A stretch of DNA of 64,000 nt, from contig JALCMG010000002.1 in the NCBI GenBank assembly GCA_022648325.1, forward strand, positions 1 through 64,000. The letters run 5' to 3'. The position numbers and the translations under genes were made by a program. The notes below the pieces were generated by a model. It was not told where the DNA came from. It searched no databases and saw nothing but the letters and a program-made list of their open reading frames with translations. Source of the stretch: Olsenella sp. GTDB taxonomy: Bacteria > Actinomycetota > Coriobacteriia > Coriobacteriales > Atopobiaceae. Each line of letters begins with the position of its first letter. Positions within the stretch are counted from its first letter, which is position 1. This document shows, in pieces, positions 61,181-64,000 of this stretch.

Positions 61181-62317
61181 CTACCGCGCGGCGGCGCGCT
61201 CGACCACGTCTGCGAGCTTGGCAGCCGCCCGGTCCTGTCCAAGGCCCCTCGCGCACGCGCGCATGCGTTCGCGCCTCTCGGCGTTGCCCACAAGGTCGAG
61301 AAGGTCCTTGGCAAACGCATCTCCGTCAATCGCATCGTCGGCAAAGAGATCGGCAGCGCCGGCATCCACCAGGTAGTGTGCGTTGGTAGTCTGGTGGTCA
61401 CCCGTAGCCAGCGGGTAGGGCACAAGGACGCTTGGCACGGCAAGCGCGGCAATCTCGGCAATGGAGGAGGCGCCAGCGCGAGAGACCACGAGGTCTGCGG
61501 CCGCAAGGGCCTCGCCCATGTTTGAGATGTAGGGCACAACCCGCCAGCGCTCGCGCTCGGCCTCGGTGAGGTCAAGGGATGCCGCCACGTCGTTATAGAG
61601 CTCCTTGCCCGTAGAGTGCACCACATAGAGCCTGGGATCCTCGAGGAGGCGCTCCTTGAGGCGCACGACGGCCTCGTTCACGTGCTGGGCACCCAGGCTG
61701 CCGCCAAAGACCAGGAGCATCGTGGCATCCTCGGGGATGGAGAAGGCCGCGCGTCCCGCCTCACGCGAGGCGGAGAGGACGCTCCTGCGTACAGGGTTGC
61801 CCGTGAGCACGAGGGCGTCGTCGCCGTGGACATGTCCCTCGAAGGCGGCGCGGGCCTGCGGCAGCGACACGCACACACAGCGTGCGTGGGCCGCGAGGGT
61901 CTTGTTGGCAAGCCCTGGGACCGAGTTCTGCTCGTGGAGCACGTAGGGCACGTGCTGCTTGCGACAGCGGTCCATGAGGGGAAGCTCGATGTAGGCACCA
62001 AAGCCCACCGCTACGTTGGGGGTGCCCTTCTCGGCAAAGACCTCCCCCACTCTGTCCGACGCCTTGCGCTCGCGCACGAGCGCCGAGAAGAGCGTCCACG
62101 GCCTCGAGCGGTCGAAGCCGGTCACATGGATGGGCTCCAGCTCGAATCCGGCCTGCGGGACGAGCGTCCCCTCGAGCTTTGCGCTCTGTCCAAAGAAGCG
62201 CACATGATGGCCGCGAGCCGAAAGCTCCTCGGCCAGCGCCAGCGCCGGGTTGATGTGACCTGCGGTTCCACCAGCAGCGATTGCAACCTCGAGACTAGTT
62301 TCTGCCACGCCTGCCAT
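61181..62317 (-). CDS. murG: UDP-GlcNAc:undecaprenyl-PP-MurNAc-pentapeptide transferase
   Basis: Makes lipid II at the inner membrane face. The start is taken at ATG 62317, close after GGAAGAGGGG; GTG 62308 with better spacing is an alternative. About 378 residues. Motifs: VAIAAGGTAGHINPALALAE, VGFGAYIELPLMDR, LHEQNSVPGLANK, LLVFGGSLGAQHVNEAVV, and ADLVVSRAGASSIAEIAAL with VPYPLATGDHQTTNA. It overlaps the ftsW 3' end by 23 bp. Confidence 0.96.
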   Translation of the reverse strand: MAGVAETSLEVAIAAGGTAGHINPALALAEELSARGHHVRFFGQSAKLEGTLVPQAGFELEPIHVTGFDRSRPWTLFSALVRERKASDRVGEVFAEKGTPNVAVGFGAYIELPLMDRCRKQHVPYVLHEQNSVPGLANKTLAAHARCVCVSLPQARAAFEGHVHGDDALVLTGNPVRRSVLSASREAGRAAFSIPEDATMLLVFGGSLGAQHVNEAVVRLKERLLEDPRLYVVHSTGKELYNDVAASLDLTEAERERWRVVPYISNMGEALAAADLVVSRAGASSIAEIAALAVPSVLVPYPLATGDHQTTNAHYLVDAGAADLFADDAIDGDAFAKDLLDLVGNAERRERMRACARGLGQDRAAAKLADVVERAAAR

Positions 62318-63854
62318 CCCCTCTTCCGGACCCACGCCCACGGAGCCTCTCCGCGGCACTGGGGCCGAGGTCTATACGTCCACCATCGTACCTGCTGGTC
62401 CGCCCGCCGTCACGAGACCCACGGGCCCTCGGCTGCCGGCTTGACCGGCTTCCTCCGTCGACCATGCGCAGGCCAGAGCCGACATCCCCACGCGGTCGGG
62501 CGGAGCGCGGCGTAGGCGTGCCCACCAGGGAGATGCCCGGGGAGCCCGAGGGCGCAGACCCTCTGGCCTCTTCCCCGTCCGCAAACTGCCAGGACTGGCG
62601 ACTACGGTCATGGACGGTCTCGGGCAGCGTCGAGTGGTTGGACACCGAGACGATCATGCCCACCAGCATGAGGCAGCTCATGATGGTCGACCCGCCATAC
62701 GACACAAAGGGGACTGGCTTTCCCGAGAGCGGGGTGATGCCCAGGACGCCGCAGACGTTCACGAGTAGCTGGATCACTATGAGCGAGGTGCAGCCCGCCG
62801 CGATGAGCCTGCCACACATGTCGGGCGCGTAACGAGCAATGCGGAAGCCCGCCCAAGCGAGGACTCCAAAGGCTGCAAGCACGCCGAGCGTACCCGCAAG
62901 GCCAAGTTCCTCGCCCACCACGGCGAAGATGAAGTCGTTGTATGCCATGGGCAGGTAGGAGTACTTCTGCTTGCTCATGCCCAGACCCACGCCAAAGAGC
63001 CCGCCAGATCCAAAGGCGTAGAAGCCCTGGATGAGCTGGTAGCCAGAGCCGGTGGGATCGCTCCAGGGGTCGAGCATGGTCACAATGCGGGCGCGAGAGT
63101 AGTCATCCTTGAGCGAGAGGACAAGAACCCCTACCACGCCAACGGCAAGCACCACGAGGATCCAGCGACGGTCCATGCCGGCAAGGTAGGCCATCACGAT
63201 GAGGGTTGCCGCAATGATGAGCGTGGAGCCCTTGTCGGGCTGCAGCAGGATGAGCACGAGTGGAATACCCACAAAGACCGCGAGGTTCTTGACGAAGTCC
63301 TGGAACACCATGGCCTGCTCATCGTAGTAGCGCTCTGCGAGGTCTGCGGCCACAAGGATGACGGTGATCTTTGCAAATTCGGAAGGCTGGAGCGTGAAGG
63401 GGCCAATGGCAATCCAACGCGTGGCTCCATAGGCATCGGTACCCGCTATGGGCAGGAAGATCAAGAGCAGGAGGCCGATGGTGAGAAACCAGATAAACCT
63501 GACCAGGCGCTTTCCCCAGAGGTGGTAATCCCTGCTCGCAATGAACACGGCGAACGCCGTGCCCAGGGCGGCAAAGATGAGCTGGCGCTTGAGGTAGTAG
63601 GCGGGGTCGTTGCCCAGCTTCTCGGAGGTGAGCGACGTGATGGACGAGGCCGAGTACACCATGAGAAACCCAAAGCAGGTGAGGATGACCACCACGGCTA
63701 TGAGGATGAGCCTGGGCTTCATGAACCTCTCGGGAACGCCGAGGATGGTCTTCTCGACCGACGAGCGCCCCGAGCTCCTTCCCCGCCCAGAGCGCCGGGA
63801 GGAGGGGCGAGGCCGCGGGGCGGCAGAGCTTCTGTATGTGGACGCCTGGGCCAC
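62295..63854 (-). CDS. ftsW: FtsW/SEDS peptidoglycan glycosyltransferase with long basic tail
   Basis: The start is GTG 63854, sharing one base with the murD stop (TAGTG), eight bases after a G-run. The 519-residue SEDS protein polymerises septal glycan strands with its partner PBP. About ten helices lie between residues 45 and 410 (LILIAVVVILTCFGFLMVYS; PFTLQPSEFAKITVILVAAD with the family motif; GITPLSGKPVPFVSYGGSTI near 380). The last 100 residues are Arg/Ser/Gly-rich and disordered, longer than usual. An Arg/Ser-rich N-terminal lead of about 40 residues is also present. Confidence 0.94.
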   Translation of the reverse strand: MAQASTYRSSAAPRPRPSSRRSGRGRSSGRSSVEKTILGVPERFMKPRLILIAVVVILTCFGFLMVYSASSITSLTSEKLGNDPAYYLKRQLIFAALGTAFAVFIASRDYHLWGKRLVRFIWFLTIGLLLLIFLPIAGTDAYGATRWIAIGPFTLQPSEFAKITVILVAADLAERYYDEQAMVFQDFVKNLAVFVGIPLVLILLQPDKGSTLIIAATLIVMAYLAGMDRRWILVVLAVGVVGVLVLSLKDDYSRARIVTMLDPWSDPTGSGYQLIQGFYAFGSGGLFGVGLGMSKQKYSYLPMAYNDFIFAVVGEELGLAGTLGVLAAFGVLAWAGFRIARYAPDMCGRLIAAGCTSLIVIQLLVNVCGVLGITPLSGKPVPFVSYGGSTIMSCLMLVGMIVSVSNHSTLPETVHDRSRQSWQFADGEEARGSAPSGSPGISLVGTPTPRSARPRGDVGSGLRMVDGGSRSSRQPRARGSRDGGRTSRYDGGRIDLGPSAAERLRGRGSGRGDGRRGRN

Positions 63855-64000
63855 TAGCGCAGCCCCCCTGCCGCGACGCGCTCAACAGCAAGGCGCTTGA
63901 AGAGCTCGCCACGCTCCTCCATGTTGTGGAACTCGTCGAAGGACGAGCACGCGGGCGAGAGCAGCACCACGTCACCCGCCTGGGCTCGCTCGCATGCGGC
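63854..64000 (-). CDS. murD: UDP-N-acetylmuramoylalanine--D-glutamate ligase, C-terminal end
   Basis: The last 48 codons of a gene that starts beyond the right edge. The visible end ([20 protein letters not shown], then [14 protein letters not shown]) is the MurD signature that binds the product near the C-terminus. It completes the expected order murD-ftsW-murG-murC-murB-ftsQ. Its stop shares one base with the ftsW start. Confidence 0.93.
   Translation of the reverse strand, partial: AACERAQAGDVVLLSPACSSFDEFHNMEERGELFKRLAVERVAAGGLR

Overview
The window looks like a chromosomal segment of a high-GC, anaerobic Gram-positive bacterium, most likely an Atopobiaceae/Coriobacteriia member (Olsenella-like). 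This is inferred from gene content and base usage; no 16S gene is present. Supporting content: an actinobacterial-type division cluster (ftsZ, sepF, yggT and divIVA together, with no ftsA between ftsQ and ftsZ), anaerobic sulfite reductase asrABC, an oxygen-sensitive Fe-S serine dehydratase, paired aminopeptidase C genes and a palindromic dispersed repeat. Most genes are strongly GC-rich; the block at about 0.94-13.5 kb is visibly AT-richer and codes like a Firmicute, so it is probably acquired DNA.

Layout. 1-937: the end of an ISL3-type insertion sequence, which has cut off the 5' end of a methyltransferase gene. 938-11745: the AT-rich cassette, with methyltransferase remnants, an alpha/beta hydrolase, two exporter-fold ABC half-transporters, an AraC regulator, a complete ECF-type uptake module (double ATPase, EcfT, S component) and a divergent type-B carboxylesterase-like protein with Cys at the nucleophile position. 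11761-13143: a PRD regulator cut short at the cassette border. 13592-16457: asrCBA, divergent from a frameshifted Fe-S aldo/keto reductase. 17.9-30.9 kb: a DUF3825-like protein, a hydrolase, metK, a TetR regulator divergent from two large YhgE/Pip membrane proteins, gltX and a fused serine dehydratase. 31.0-32.8 kb: tRNA-Glu, tRNA-Gln and cca. 32.97-33.27 kb: four copies of a 19-bp repeat in alternating orientation. 33.3-40.5 kb: MarR plus a short-chain dehydrogenase, two pepC genes, a HAD hydrolase, a PIN toxin-antitoxin pair, a YigZ-type protein and a glucose-type PTS IIA. 40621-40982: RNase P RNA.

41.0-51.6 kb is accessory DNA: a MITE-like inverted repeat beside a putative nuclease/AbiEi-like protein, a radical SAM DNA-repair pair, a PTS IIBC gene, and then a graveyard of gene remnants, frameshifted paralogues and an IS1595-type element with 23-bp terminal repeats. 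51.8-64.0 kb is the conserved division and cell-wall cluster, all on the minus strand: murD-ftsW-murG-murC-murB-ftsQ, a terminator, then ftsZ-pgeF-yggS-sepF-proC-yggT-divIVA. 

The best candidates for something new are the AT-rich cassette, read here as uptake plus processing of an unknown small molecule, and the four-copy alternating repeat array. Several genes differ from an intact frame by one base, so true pseudogenes and sequencing errors cannot be told apart from this window alone.
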